Assembly: GCF_009996735.1 (NCBI RefSeq) | Contig: NZ_JAACYI010000015.1 | Location: 30,456-94,455 of the forward strand | Direction: 5' to 3' | DNA length: 64,000 bases | DNA from: Cellulomonas sp. APG4 | GTDB taxonomy: Bacteria > Actinomycetota > Actinomycetes > Actinomycetales > Cellulomonadaceae | Shown: piece by piece, positions 1-9,522 of the stretch | Layout: every line of letters begins with the position of its first letter | How positions within the stretch are numbered: position 1 is the stretch's first letter | Notes under the pieces: model-generated | Told to the model about the DNA's origin: nothing | Database searches by the model: none | What the model saw: only the letters and a program-made list of their open reading frames with translations | Program-made: the position numbers and the translations under genes

Positions 1-830
1 TGCGCCCGGGCAGGTTCGACCCGGCGGCCCTCGCGTCGGCGGTCGCGCGCGCCGCCGCCGACGGTGCGCCCGTGCACACCGCGCTCGTCCCGACCCAGCT
101 GCACCGCGTGGTCGAGGCCGCGGGCGACGCGCTCACCGGCGACCTCGCACCGCTCCTCGACCTCACCTCGGTGCTCGTGGGCGGCGCCGGGACGCCCGCG
201 CCGCTGCTCGACCGCGCCCATGCGCTGGGCCTGCCCGTGATCACCACCTACGGCATGACCGAGACCGCGGGCGGCTGCGTGTACGACGGGACCCCGCTCG
301 ACGGCGTGAGCGTGCGCACCGAGCCCGACGGCCGCGTGCTCCTCGCGGGCCCGGTGCTCGCCCGCGGCGTGCTGGGACGACCCGAGCTCGACGCCCGGCT
401 GTTCGTCGAGCACGACGGGCGCCGCTGGCTGCGCACGACCGACGTGGGTGAGATGACGCACGGCGCGCTGCGCGTGCTGGGCCGCGCGGACGACGTGATC
501 GTCACCGGGGGTGTCAACGTGGCACCCGCGGCGGTCGAGGACGTCATCACGGCCCTCGCCGGCGTCCGCGGGGCGTGCGTGGTCGGGGTCCCCGACCCGG
601 AGTGGGGCCGCTCGGTGGTCGCCGTCGTCGTCCCGGCGGGGGCGGCGCCCTCGCTCGACCAGGTGCGCGACGCCGTGCGCCGTAGGCTGGGACCCGCGGC
701 CGCTCCGCGGCACCTCGTGCTCGTCGACGCCCTCCCGGAACGGGGGCCCGGCAAGACCGACCGGGCCGGGGCGGCACGACTGGCAGCCCACCGCCTCGCC
801 GTCGGCCCGGAGGGGCTGAGCGCCCCGTAG
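1..830 (+). CDS. menE: o-succinylbenzoate-CoA ligase, C-terminal part (5' cut by window)
   Basis: Adenylate-forming enzyme of menaquinone synthesis that makes o-succinylbenzoyl-CoA. The frame is open to the left edge, so only about the last 275 residues are present; the GTG at 72 is internal because the codons before it continue the protein. Visible core motifs are A5 (YGMTETAGG), A7 (TTDVGEM), the hinge segment GRADDVIVTGGVNVAP and the C-terminal catalytic lysine in PGKTDR. The choice of MenE over another acyl-CoA ligase rests on compact size and on menA starting 60 nt downstream in the same direction. A shared operon is inferred. Stop is TAG at 828-830. Confidence 0.82.
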   Translation, partial: RPGRFDPAALASAVARAAADGAPVHTALVPTQLHRVVEAAGDALTGDLAPLLDLTSVLVGGAGTPAPLLDRAHALGLPVITTYGMTETAGGCVYDGTPLDGVSVRTEPDGRVLLAGPVLARGVLGRPELDARLFVEHDGRRWLRTTDVGEMTHGALRVLGRADDVIVTGGVNVAPAAVEDVITALAGVRGACVVGVPDPEWGRSVVAVVVPAGAAPSLDQVRDAVRRRLGPAAAPRHLVLVDALPERGPGKTDRAGAARLAAHRLAVGPEGLSAP

Positions 831-890
831 ACCGCCGGCCCGTCCGGCCCCGCACGCAGCCGGCCCGACCGGCCCGACCTCCGGAGGACC

Positions 891-1760
891 ATGGCCACGC
901 CCGCCGAGTGGCTCGAGGGAGCCCGCCCGCGCACGCTGCCCGCCGCCGTCGCGCCCGTCCTCGTGGGGACCGGCGCGGCCGCGCAGCTCGGTGCCGCCTC
1001 GGTGGGCCGCGCGCTGCTCGCCGCGGGCGTCGCCCTCGCGCTCCAGGTGGGCGTCAACTACGCGAACGACTACTCGGACGGCGTGCGCGGCACCGACCTC
1101 GACCGCGTGGGCCCGCTGCGGCTCACCGCGTCCGGGGCCGCCCGGCCGGGCCACGTCCGTGCGGCGGCGTTCGGGGCGCTCGGCGTGGGCGCCGCGCTGG
1201 GGCTCGCGCTGGTCGCCGTGAGCGGCCACTGGTGGCTGCTCGCGGTGGGTGCGGCGTCGGTCGTCGCAGCCTGGTACTACACCGGCGGGCGGCGCCCCTA
1301 CGGGTACCTCGGCCTGGGCGAGGTGGGCGTCTTCGTCTTCTTCGGCCTCGTCGCGACGCTCGGCACCACCTACACGCAGGCCGACCGGGTCTCCTGGGCG
1401 GCGGTCGCCGGGGCGACGGGCATCGGCCTGCTCGCCTGCGCGCTGCTCATGGTCAACAACATCCGCGACATCCCGACCGACGCCCCGGCCGGCAAGCGCA
1501 CGCTCGCGGTACGCCTGGGAGACCGGCGCGCCCGGCGCGTGTACGCGGGACTCGTCGCGGTCGCGATCCTGCTGGGCCTCGCGTGCGCGCTCGTCGCGCC
1601 GTGGTCACTGCTGGTGCTGCTGCTGACCGTCCCCGCCGGGATCCTCGTGGGAACCGTCCTGCTCGGGGCGCGCGGCGTCCTGCTGCGCCCCGTCCTCGCC
1701 GCGACCGGCGCGCTCGAGCTCGCCTACGGCGTGCTGCTCGGCCTCGGCCTGGCCATGTGA
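891..1760 (+). CDS. menA: 1,4-dihydroxy-2-naphthoate polyprenyltransferase
   Basis: Membrane UbiA-family prenyltransferase that attaches the polyprenyl tail to 1,4-dihydroxy-2-naphthoate, giving demethylmenaquinone. The 289-residue protein has the usual length and about eight hydrophobic segments. The first aspartate-rich prenyl-diphosphate/Mg motif is clear near residue 58 (NYANDYSDGVRGTD), and a second polar loop, NNIRDIPTDAPAGKRTLA, lies near residue 187. The ATG at 891 has a good Shine-Dalgarno sequence (GGAGGACC). The 3' end overlaps the convergent DUF4229-type gene by 156 nt. Its place directly after menE supports the assignment. Confidence 0.93.
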   Translation: MATPAEWLEGARPRTLPAAVAPVLVGTGAAAQLGAASVGRALLAAGVALALQVGVNYANDYSDGVRGTDLDRVGPLRLTASGAARPGHVRAAAFGALGVGAALGLALVAVSGHWWLLAVGAASVVAAWYYTGGRRPYGYLGLGEVGVFVFFGLVATLGTTYTQADRVSWAAVAGATGIGLLACALLMVNNIRDIPTDAPAGKRTLAVRLGDRRARRVYAGLVAVAILLGLACALVAPWSLLVLLLTVPAGILVGTVLLGARGVLLRPVLAATGALELAYGVLLGLGLAM

Positions 1761-2066
1761 GCGCGGCTGCGGGGCCGGCACGGTGCTCCGGCTCCCGAGC
1801 CGCTCGGCCTCGGCGTCCTCCGCGGCGTCGTCGGCATCGACGTGCGCGCTGATCCGCCGGCCTGAGGCACGCCGCCGCTCGGCGCGCTCGGCGAGCCACG
1901 TCGCCGCGGCCGCGCGCCGGCCGTTGAGCACGAGGTACGAGACCGCCCACGCGACCACCGTGGCGACGACCACCAGGAGCCAGCCACGCATGCCCACGGC
2001 CCAGCCCGCGACGACCGCGGCGACGAGCAGGGCCAGCCTGAGCAGCGAGTAGACGACGAGGGGCAC
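1605..2066 (-). CDS. DUF4229-like small membrane protein
   Basis: 153-residue protein of unknown function. Two hydrophobic segments (about residues 5-22 and 27-46) are followed by a charged tail rich in Arg, Glu and Ala, a layout I associate with DUF4229 proteins of actinobacteria, which are often found beside menA and cytochrome c assembly genes. The C-terminal 50 residues are read antisense to menA, are Gln/Glu-rich and look low in information, so the true functional part may be only the first 100 residues. The GTG start at 2066 is preceded at 6 nt by TACGCT, a leaderless-type -10 box, rather than a Shine-Dalgarno sequence. Confidence 0.6.
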   Translation of the reverse strand: MPLVVYSLLRLALLVAAVVAGWAVGMRGWLLVVVATVVAWAVSYLVLNGRRAAAATWLAERAERRRASGRRISAHVDADDAAEDAEAERLGSRSTVPAPQPRSHGQAEAEQHAVGELERAGRGEDGAQQDAARPEQDGSHEDPGGDGQQQHQQ

Positions 2067-2103
2067 GGACCCAGCGTAGGCGCAGCCCGCTTACGCTGGA
2101 GTC
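2067..2103. promoter_or_regulatory. Divergent pair of leaderless-type promoters
   Basis: The 37-nt gap between two divergent starts contains TACGCT exactly 6 nt before the GTG at 2066 (minus strand, 2078-2073) and TACGCT exactly 6 nt before the ATG at 2104 (plus strand, 2092-2097). The two boxes form an 8-bp inverted repeat, CCAGCGTA (2071-2078) and TACGCTGG (2092-2099). Neither start has a Shine-Dalgarno sequence. That transcription begins at the start codons is inferred. Confidence 0.6.
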
Positions 2104-2457
2104 ATGCTCAGGGCCCTGGTCTACATCGTCCCCGTGGCGCTCGCCGTCTACGCGCTCGTCGACCTCGCACGCAGCCGCGAGGAGGAACGCTCGGGTCTGT
2201 CGGCGCTCGCGTGGGTCGCGATCGTGGTGCTGCTGCCGGTGGTGGGACCGATCGTCTGGATCGTGCTGAGCCGACGCGCAGCGGGGGCCCAGGGCGCTCG
2301 GCCGGGTGGTGGCGGTCGCCCAGGCCCGCGGCGTGGCGGGCCTGTCGCCCCCGACGACGACCCGGACTTCCTGTGGCGCCTCGAGCAGGAGCAGCGGCGC
2401 CGCCGGGCCCGCGACGAGACGGCCCCCGAGGACGAGTCGGGCGGCTCCTCCGCCTGA
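2104..2457 (+). CDS. PLDc_N-domain membrane protein
   Basis: 117-residue protein with two hydrophobic helices (about residues 3-20 and 34-56) joined by a short Arg/Glu loop, then a proline/glycine/arginine-rich cytoplasmic tail. The start (VPVALAVYALVDLARS) and the segment LPVVGPIVWIVLSRR match the phospholipase D-nuclease N-terminal (PLDc_N) family, which lacks the phospholipase catalytic part; its role is unknown. It is transcribed divergently from the DUF4229-like gene and ends 4 nt before the convergent ccsB stop. Confidence 0.72.
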   Translation: MLRALVYIVPVALAVYALVDLARSREEERSGLSALAWVAIVVLLPVVGPIVWIVLSRRAAGAQGARPGGGGRPGPRRGGPVAPDDDPDFLWRLEQEQRRRRARDETAPEDESGGSSA

Positions 2458-2461
2458 GACC

Positions 2462-3447
2462 TCAGCTCCCGCCGGGGACGCCGCCGTAGTCGTGCAGGCC
2501 CTGGAAGAACAGGTTCACGCCCGTGAAGTTGAAGACCACGGTCGCGAAGCCCACCACGACGAACCACGCAGCACGGCGACCCGACCAGCCACGCGTGGTC
2601 CGCGCGTGCAGGTAGGCCGCATAGACGACCCACACGACGAAGCTCCAGACCTCCTTGGGGTCCCAGCCCCAGTAGCGGCCCCACGTGTGCTCGGCCCACA
2701 CGGCCCCCGCCATGACGGTGAACGTCCACAGGACGAAGCCCACCGCGGTGACGCGGAACGACAGGGCCTCGAGCTCACGCGTCGACGGCAGCACGTCGAG
2801 CGCCCGCCACCGCTCGCCCGCCAGGCGCGGGGAGCCCGCGGCGCGCGAGTCCTTGAGCAGGTGCAGCACGCTGGTCGCGAACGAGACGGCGAAGAGCCCC
2901 GTCGCGACGATCGCGATCGAGACGTGGATGACCAGCCAGTAGCTCTGCAGGGCGGGCTCGACGGCGCTCGCGGGCGTGTAGAAGACGGCGAGGCCCACGC
3001 CGAGCGCGAGCACGGCGATCCCGACGACGATCGTGCCGAGGAACCGCAGGTCCCGGCGCCGGCACAGCCCGAGGAACACCCCGACGGCGACGAGCGCGCC
3101 CACCAGGGCGAACTCGTACATGTTGGCCCACGGCACGCGCCCGGCCGCGAGGCCCCGCGTCACCGCGGCAGCGAGGTGCAGGCCGAAGCCCGCCGTCGTC
3201 GTCGCCATCGCGATGCCGACGGCGCGGGTGCGGCTCGCCAGCACCGCGGCCGGGGCGTCCGGCGCGTCGTCGGCGGCGGGTGGGACGCCCGGTGCGCCCG
3301 CGGTCGCGAGCACGGACCGGCCCGCACGGGCCCGCTCGACGCCCATCCGGTCGGCGAGGCGCGCGAGGTCCATCGCGAACGCGACCAGGGCGATCGCGTA
3401 CGCCGTGGTCGCACCCCATGCCAGCAGCTGGCTGATCTCTCCGAGGC

Positions 3448-3451
<4 letters not shown>
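2462..3451 (-). CDS. ccsB: Cytochrome c biogenesis protein CcsB (CcsA/ResC-like)
   Basis: Polytopic membrane subunit of the system II (Ccs/Res) cytochrome c synthase, which carries haem across the membrane and attaches it to apocytochrome c together with ResB. At 329 residues it has the normal length and about eight hydrophobic segments. The tryptophan-rich haem-handling motif WGRYWGWDPKEVWSF lies in the C-terminal third. The frame runs further upstream, but the ATG at 3451 forms an ATGA overlap with the resB stop, the same coupling seen at every junction of this operon, so I place the start there. Confidence 0.93.
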
Positions 3452-5060
<1,609 letters not shown>

Positions 5061-5061
<1 letters not shown>

Positions 5062-5867
5062 CACACGACCGTCTCGAAGCCGCCGACGAGGCCCTGGAGC
5101 GACTGGGTCCACGCGGCCCACACGCCCGTGACCAGGGCGAGCCCGACGAGCACGAGCACCACGCCGCCGGCTCGCATGAGCAGCACGCGGTGGTCACGCA
5201 GCACGCGCAGCACCCGGGTCGAGCGCTCGAACGCGAGCGCGACCAGCACGAACGGCAGGCCCAGGCCCAGGCAGTACGCGACCGCGAGCGCGGCACCGCG
5301 GCCGGCCGACGCCTCGTCGAGCGCGAGGGTGTAGACCGCGATCAGGGTGGGCCCGATGCACGGGACCCACCCGAGGCCGAAGACGACGCCCAGCAGCGGC
5401 GCACCCCACAGGCCGGCCCGGGGCGCGAGGTGCAGGCGGCGCTCGCGCTGCCCCACGGGCAGCCAGCCCGCGAAGCTGAGTCCGAGCAGCACCACGACCA
5501 CCCCGAGCACGCGGGTCACGACGTCGCTCGCGCGCAGCAGGCTCGCCCCCAGGGAACCCGCGAGCACCCCGAGCGCCACGAAGACCACCGTGAAGCCGAG
5601 GACGAACAGCCCCATGCCCGCGAGCATCCGGCCGCGGCCGGCATCGGCGAGCCGTGCGGGTGCTGCGCCACCCGTGGCGCCCGACGACGTCCCGGTGGTC
5701 GCCCCGGCCATGCCGGTCACGTAGCCCAGGTAGCCGGGCACGAGCGGCAGGACGCACGGCGACGCGAACGACACGAGGCCCGCGAGCACGGCGAACGGCA
5801 GCGCGAGCAGCATCGACCCGCCGAGCACGGTCTGGGCGAACGTGTCCCCGATCGACAGCAGGGTCAC
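5061..5867 (-). CDS. ccdA: Thiol-disulfide transporter CcdA
   Basis: Membrane protein that moves reducing equivalents from cytoplasmic thioredoxin to the outer face, keeping the haem-binding cysteines of apocytochromes reduced through ResA. The 268-residue protein has six or more helices. The two redox cysteines of the family are present in FASPCVLPLVPGYLGY (first helix) and GWVPCIGPTL (fourth helix region). The GTG at 5867 makes a GTGA overlap with the upstream resA-like stop. Position between the ResA-like protein and ResB fits the standard Res operon. Confidence 0.93.
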
Positions 5868-6484
5868 GCGCCCTCGCCCTCGGCGAGCACGTCGTCGACG
5901 AGGCCGCGCAGCGTCGAGCCCTCGACCTTGCCGAGCACCCGGGCCGCGACCATGCCCTCGCGGTCGAGCACCACGGTGGTGGGCACGGCGTTGAGCACGA
6001 CGACGCCCTGGAGCGCCGCCACCGCGGCGCCGTCGGCGTCGTGCAGCGACGGGTAGGGCACCTCGAACGTGCGCTCGAAGGCCAGCGCTGCGCCCGCGTC
6101 GTCGGTCGAGTTGATGCCGAGCAGGTGCACGCCGTCGTCGGCGTACTCCTCGGCGACGGCCACGAGGTCGGGTGCCTCGGCGCGGCACGGCGGGCAGGCG
6201 GCGTACCAGGTGTTGAGGACCACGACGTCACCGGCCCAGTCGGCGGTGTCCACGGCCTCGCCGTCGAAGTCGAGCCCGCTGACGGTCACGGGGCCCTCGC
6301 GCTCGCCCACCGGCCACGTCGTCACCGACGTGTCCGCCGAGACGTAGCCCGCACGCTCGCCGTCGTCGGTGAAGCCTCCGCCCACCTGCGAGCCGCAGCC
6401 CGCGAGCGCCGCGACGAGCACCAGCGCGGCGGCGGTGCGCGCGCGCCGGGCGGCGCGGCGCGGCGCGGGGGCGGTCCGGCTCAT
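5864..6484 (-). CDS. resA: ResA/TlpA-like membrane thioredoxin lipoprotein
   Basis: Extracytoplasmic thiol-disulfide oxidoreductase that would reduce apocytochrome c before haem attachment. The 206-residue protein begins with an Arg-rich n-region, a hydrophobic stretch and a lipobox ending LAGC, so the mature protein is probably lipid-anchored. The thioredoxin active site reads WYAACPPC, at roughly residue 100 of the precursor. The ATG at 6484 overlaps the stop of the upstream phosphatase gene (ATGA), and its own stop overlaps the ccdA start. The family name is firm; the exact partner is inferred from the operon. Confidence 0.9.
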   Translation of the reverse strand: MSRTAPAPRRAARRARTAAALVLVAALAGCGSQVGGGFTDDGERAGYVSADTSVTTWPVGEREGPVTVSGLDFDGEAVDTADWAGDVVVLNTWYAACPPCRAEAPDLVAVAEEYADDGVHLLGINSTDDAGAALAFERTFEVPYPSLHDADGAAVAALQGVVVLNAVPTTVVLDREGMVAARVLGKVEGSTLRGLVDDVLAEGEGA

Positions 6485-7140
6485 GCGCCCGGCACCTGCC
6501 GCGCGCCGGGCAGCAGGTCGCCCGCGGGCTCGGAGTAGGTGACCCCCGTGAAGGCGCCGTCGGTCCAGTGCAGCGAGGTCAGCGACGCGACGCTGCACTC
6601 GCGACGCCGCGGGTCGTGCCAGAGCCGGCGGCCCTCGAGCGCCTGCCGCGTCACCCAGATGGGAAGCTGGTGGCTCACGACGACGGCCTCGTGGCCGGCC
6701 GCCGCGTCGCGAGCCGCGGCGATGCCCGCGAGCATCCGGGCGACCTGGGCGCGGTACGGCTCACCCCACGAGGGCCGGAACGGGTTCCACAGCCGCGGCC
6801 AGTGGCGCGGGTAGCGCAGCGAGCCGTCGCCGACGCCGAACGTCATTCCCTCGAAGTGGTTCTCGGCCTCGAGGAAGCGCTCGTCGGTCGCGACCTCGAG
6901 CCCGAACGCGGCGGCGAGCGGTGCCGCGGTCTCCTGCGCGCGCTGGAGGGGTGAGGCGACCACGTGCACGACGTCGTGCCGTGCGCCGCCCTCGGCGCCG
7001 GACAGGTGGGCCGCGACCCGCTCGGCCATCGCGAGGCCGCGCTCGGAGAGCCGGTAGCCCTCGAGGCGTCCGTAGAGGATGCCCTCGGGGTTGTGGACCT
7101 CGCCGTGCCGGAGCAGGTGGACCGTCGTGGTGGTGGGCAT
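6481..7140 (-). CDS. Histidine phosphatase family protein (phosphoglycerate mutase-like)
   Basis: 219-residue cytoplasmic protein of the histidine phosphatase superfamily. The phospho-accepting histidine is in LLRHGEVHN near the N-terminus, the supporting ASPLQRAQETA segment follows, and a second histidine is in VVSHQLPIW. The substrate cannot be read from sequence; family members act on sugar phosphates, nucleotides or cofactor precursors. It is the first gene of the cytochrome c assembly operon and overlaps the ResA-like gene by 4 nt. The chosen ATG at 7140 starts right before the core fold; GACAAT lies 6 nt upstream on its strand, so a leaderless message is possible. Confidence 0.85.
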   Translation of the reverse strand: MPTTTTVHLLRHGEVHNPEGILYGRLEGYRLSERGLAMAERVAAHLSGAEGGARHDVVHVVASPLQRAQETAAPLAAAFGLEVATDERFLEAENHFEGMTFGVGDGSLRYPRHWPRLWNPFRPSWGEPYRAQVARMLAGIAAARDAAAGHEAVVVSHQLPIWVTRQALEGRRLWHDPRRRECSVASLTSLHWTDGAFTGVTYSEPAGDLLPGARQVPGA

Positions 7141-7207
7141 GGGCCCATTGTCGCTCACGCGCACGCGTGCACGGGAATCGCGCGGCGGCACCGGCCGCCC
7201 GGCGCGG

Positions 7208-7726
7208 TCAGCCCGTGACGTCGCTCGCGTCGCGCGCCGGGCCGCGTGCGACGGCGCCCATCGCCTCGCCCAGCGCCGCGAACTGCCCCGCGGGCAGCAG
7301 GTCCACGAGGTTCTCGCGCACGGCGCGCACGTGCCCGGGAGCGCTGCGCACGAGGAGCTGCCAGCCGGCCTCCGTCATCACGCAGTTGACCCCGCGGCCG
7401 TCGTCGAGGCACGTACGACGGTCGACCAGGCCGCGCTTCTGCATGCGGGTGACGGTGTGCGTGACGCGGCTGCGCGAGTGCATGAGCGAGGCGGCGAGCT
7501 CGGACATGCGGATGGTGCGCAACGGTGCCTCGGACAGGCGCACGAGGATCTCGTACTCGCTGAGCGAGATGCCCGCGTCCTCCTCGAGCTGGCGGTTGAG
7601 CGCCTCGGCGAGGCGCGCGCTCCCCAGCAGGTACGAGCGCCATGCGACCTGCTCGTCGGCCGTGAGCCAGCGCGGCTCGTCCGCGGGTCCCACGGCCTGC
7701 GCGGGACGGGGGGTCGTCTCGGCCAT
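7208..7726 (-). CDS. MarR-family transcriptional regulator
   Basis: 172-residue winged-helix repressor. The central DNA-binding part runs through ISLSEYEILVRLSEAP, the recognition segment SELAASLMHSRSRVTHTVTR and the wing (DRRTCLDDGRGVNCVMTEAG); flanking helices would form the dimer. The frame extends further upstream, but the ATG at 7726 has a strong Shine-Dalgarno sequence (GGAGAGGGGACC) and begins just before the usual MarR start. It is divergent from the YceI gene, and TCAAC-type palindromes fill the shared control region, so it probably represses itself and yceI. The signal it senses is unknown. Confidence 0.9.
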   Translation of the reverse strand: MAETTPRPAQAVGPADEPRWLTADEQVAWRSYLLGSARLAEALNRQLEEDAGISLSEYEILVRLSEAPLRTIRMSELAASLMHSRSRVTHTVTRMQKRGLVDRRTCLDDGRGVNCVMTEAGWQLLVRSAPGHVRAVRENLVDLLPAGQFAALGEAMGAVARGPARDASDVTG

Positions 7727-7936
7727 GGTGGTCCCCTCTCCGTCCTGTCGGGGCACCCGGGTGCGGACCGGGTGCGTCGCGTGTGCGTCGCGTCGCGCGT
7801 GGGGGCAAGCCTGCCACCTCGCTCCGACGAGACGTGGGACGAGCCCCTTGCGCGCTGCCCTCAACTGTAGTAAAAACGTCAACGAAACCGATAGTTGAGA
7901 CTTCAATCAAGCCCGCCAGGGCGAGAAGGGGACACC
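7727..7936. promoter_or_regulatory. Shared marR-yceI control region with MarR-type operators
   Basis: The 210-nt divergent gap is GC-rich except for an AT-rich patch at 7860-7911. Within it lie the inverted repeat CTCAACT (7860-7866) and AGTTGAG (7893-7899), an additional GTCAAC half-site around 7879-7884, and the compact palindrome TTGA-GACT-TCAA (7895-7906). These are the size and symmetry of MarR operators and sit where both promoters must be. Binding is inferred. Confidence 0.6.
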
Positions 7937-8488
7937 ATGACCACCACCACGCTGCCCGCCGGCCTCACCACCGGCACCTGGAACGTCGACGCCTCGCACA
8001 GCTCGGCCTCGTTCACCGTGCGCCACGCCGGCATCGCCAAGGTGCGCGGCACCGTGGCCATCACCGAGGGCACCATCGTCATCGGTGAGGACCTCGCGTC
8101 GAGCTCGGTCACGGCGACCCTGGACCCCGCGACCATCGACACCAAGGACGCGAACCGCGACGGCCACCTCAAGAGCGCCGACTTCTTCGACGTCGAGAAC
8201 CACGGCACCTGGACCTTCACCTCGACCTCGGTCGAGCAGGCCGGCGACGACTACGTGGTCCGTGGCGACCTGACCATCCACGGCGTGACGCGCCCGGTCG
8301 CGCTCGCGACCGAGTTCCACGGCGCGGCGACCGACCCGTTCGGCAACGCGCGCACGGGCTTCGAGGCGACCACGGAGGTCTCGCGCAAGGAGTTCGGCCT
8401 CACCTGGAACGCCGCGCTCGAGACCGGTGGCGTGCTCGTGGGCGACACCGTCAAGATCGCGATCGACGTCTCGGCCGTCCGGGCCTGA
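7937..8488 (+). CDS. YceI family protein
   Basis: 183-residue lipocalin-like protein that in known members binds isoprenoid lipids; the cellular role is unsettled. The family pattern is clear: WNVDASHSSASFTVRHAGIAKVRGT at the start (read as GTWNVDASHSSASFTV then RHAGIAKVRG), SADFFDVENHGTWTF in the middle, and GDLTIHGVTRPVAL before the last strands. No signal peptide is seen, so this is a cytoplasmic-type member. The ATG at 7937 has a Shine-Dalgarno sequence (GAAGGGGAC). It is divergent from marR and followed by a hairpin before the convergent rex gene. Confidence 0.92.
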   Translation: MTTTTLPAGLTTGTWNVDASHSSASFTVRHAGIAKVRGTVAITEGTIVIGEDLASSSVTATLDPATIDTKDANRDGHLKSADFFDVENHGTWTFTSTSVEQAGDDYVVRGDLTIHGVTRPVALATEFHGAATDPFGNARTGFEATTEVSRKEFGLTWNAALETGGVLVGDTVKIAIDVSAVRA

Positions 8489-8525
8489 CCCCCCACGTCC
8501 CCGGCTCTCCCCCTGGCCGGGTGAC

Positions 8526-8565
8526 CACGACGCCGTCGGCGCCCTCGGGCACCGGCGGCGTCGTG
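8526..8565. terminator. Hairpin between yceI and rex
   Basis: A 10-bp stem, CACGACGCCG (8526-8535) with CGGCGTCGTG (8556-8565), lies between the convergent stops of yceI (8488) and rex (8587). It has no T-tract, as is common in actinobacteria. Bidirectional termination is inferred from position. Confidence 0.55.
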
Positions 8566-8586
8566 CTGCCCGGGACGTGCCGACCG

Positions 8587-9243
8587 TCAGCCGACGGGCT
8601 CCGCACTCGCCTGGCGCGCGGCCTTGCGCCGCTCGTGGAACGCGAGGATCTGCAGCTCGCTCGCCAGGTCGACGGTGCGCACGTCCACGCCGTCGGGCAC
8701 CTGGAGCACGCGCGGGACGAAGCTCAGCAGGCCCGTGACACCGACGGCTACGAGCCGGTCGCACAGGTCCTGCGCCACCTCCGCCGGCGTCGCGAGCACG
8801 CCGATGCGGGCACCCTCACGCCGCACCACGCCCTCGAGCCCGTCGACGTGCTCGACGCGCAGGCCCGCGACGGTGCGGCCGACGACGGCGGGATCGGCGT
8901 CCACCAGCGCCGCGACCCGGAAGCCCGAGCCCGCACCCGCCACGTAGTTGGCGAACGCGTTCCCCAGGTTGCCGACCCCGACGAGCACCACGACGAGGTC
9001 CCCCGTCACACCCAGCGCCGCCGCGACCTGCGTGGTCAGGTGCTCGACGTCGTAGCCGACCCCCCGCACGCCGTGCGACCCCAGGAACGACAGGTCCCGG
9101 CGCAGCTGGGCCGGGTTGACCCCGGCGAGGGCCGCGAGCTCGCCCGACGACGTCGTCGTGACCTCCTGCTGGGCGAGCTGCTCGAGCGCGCGCAGGTAGA
9201 CGGGCAGGCGCGCGACCGTCGACGCCGGGACCGCCCGCGTCAT
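8587..9243 (-). CDS. rex: Redox-sensing transcriptional repressor Rex
   Basis: NADH/NAD-sensing repressor that controls respiration and fermentation genes. The 218-residue protein has an N-terminal winged helix (SSGELAALAGVNPAQLRRDLSF is the recognition region; key part VNPAQLRRDLSFLG) and a Rossmann domain with the dinucleotide motif VGVGNLGNAF. The C-terminal swapped helix segment LQILAFHERRKAA is also typical. The ATG at 9243 overlaps the glutaredoxin stop (ATGA), so the two are translated together. No Rex operator of the usual TTGTGnnnnnnCACAA form was noticed in its own upstream region. Confidence 0.95.
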   Translation of the reverse strand: MTRAVPASTVARLPVYLRALEQLAQQEVTTTSSGELAALAGVNPAQLRRDLSFLGSHGVRGVGYDVEHLTTQVAAALGVTGDLVVVLVGVGNLGNAFANYVAGAGSGFRVAALVDADPAVVGRTVAGLRVEHVDGLEGVVRREGARIGVLATPAEVAQDLCDRLVAVGVTGLLSFVPRVLQVPDGVDVRTVDLASELQILAFHERRKAARQASAEPVG

Positions 9244-9488
9244 CCCGTGACCCCGAGCGCCCGGCGCAGCCGCGGCGCCTCCACGCGCCAGAAGGCCTGC
9301 TGCACGCCGTCGACCGTCACCACGGGCACGTACTCGCCGTGCCGGGCCACGAGCACCGGGTCGGTGTCGACGTCGACCTCCACCCACTGCTCACCCGCCT
9401 CGGCCGCGACCTGCGCGACCACGGGCCGGGCCTCGTCGCACAGGTGGCAGCCGGCCCTCGTGTACAGGACCACGCGGGGTGAGCTCAT
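9240..9488 (-). CDS. Glutaredoxin family protein
   Basis: 82-residue thioredoxin-fold protein with the active-site pair CHLC near residue 14 (YTRAGCHLCDEA) and a cis-proline-like VPVVTVDG near residue 50. It belongs to the small glutaredoxin-like group common in actinobacteria, which may use mycothiol or another thiol instead of glutathione. It overlaps rex by 4 nt. The ATG at 9488 has TAGGGT 6 nt upstream and no Shine-Dalgarno sequence, so a leaderless transcript covering glutaredoxin and rex is likely. Confidence 0.88.
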   Translation of the reverse strand: MSSPRVVLYTRAGCHLCDEARPVVAQVAAEAGEQWVEVDVDTDPVLVARHGEYVPVVTVDGVQQAFWRVEAPRLRRALGVTG

Positions 9489-9522
9489 GGGTCAACCCTA
9501 GGCCGGTGACTACAGTGGCCGG
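9489..9522. promoter_or_regulatory. Divergent leaderless-type promoters (glutaredoxin/rex and HAD hydrolase)
   Basis: The 34-nt gap holds TAGGGT on the minus strand (9500-9495), 6 nt before the ATG at 9488, and TACAGT on the plus strand (9511-9516), 6 nt before the GTG at 9523. Neither gene has a ribosome binding site. The arrangement repeats that at 2067-2103. Confidence 0.6.
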
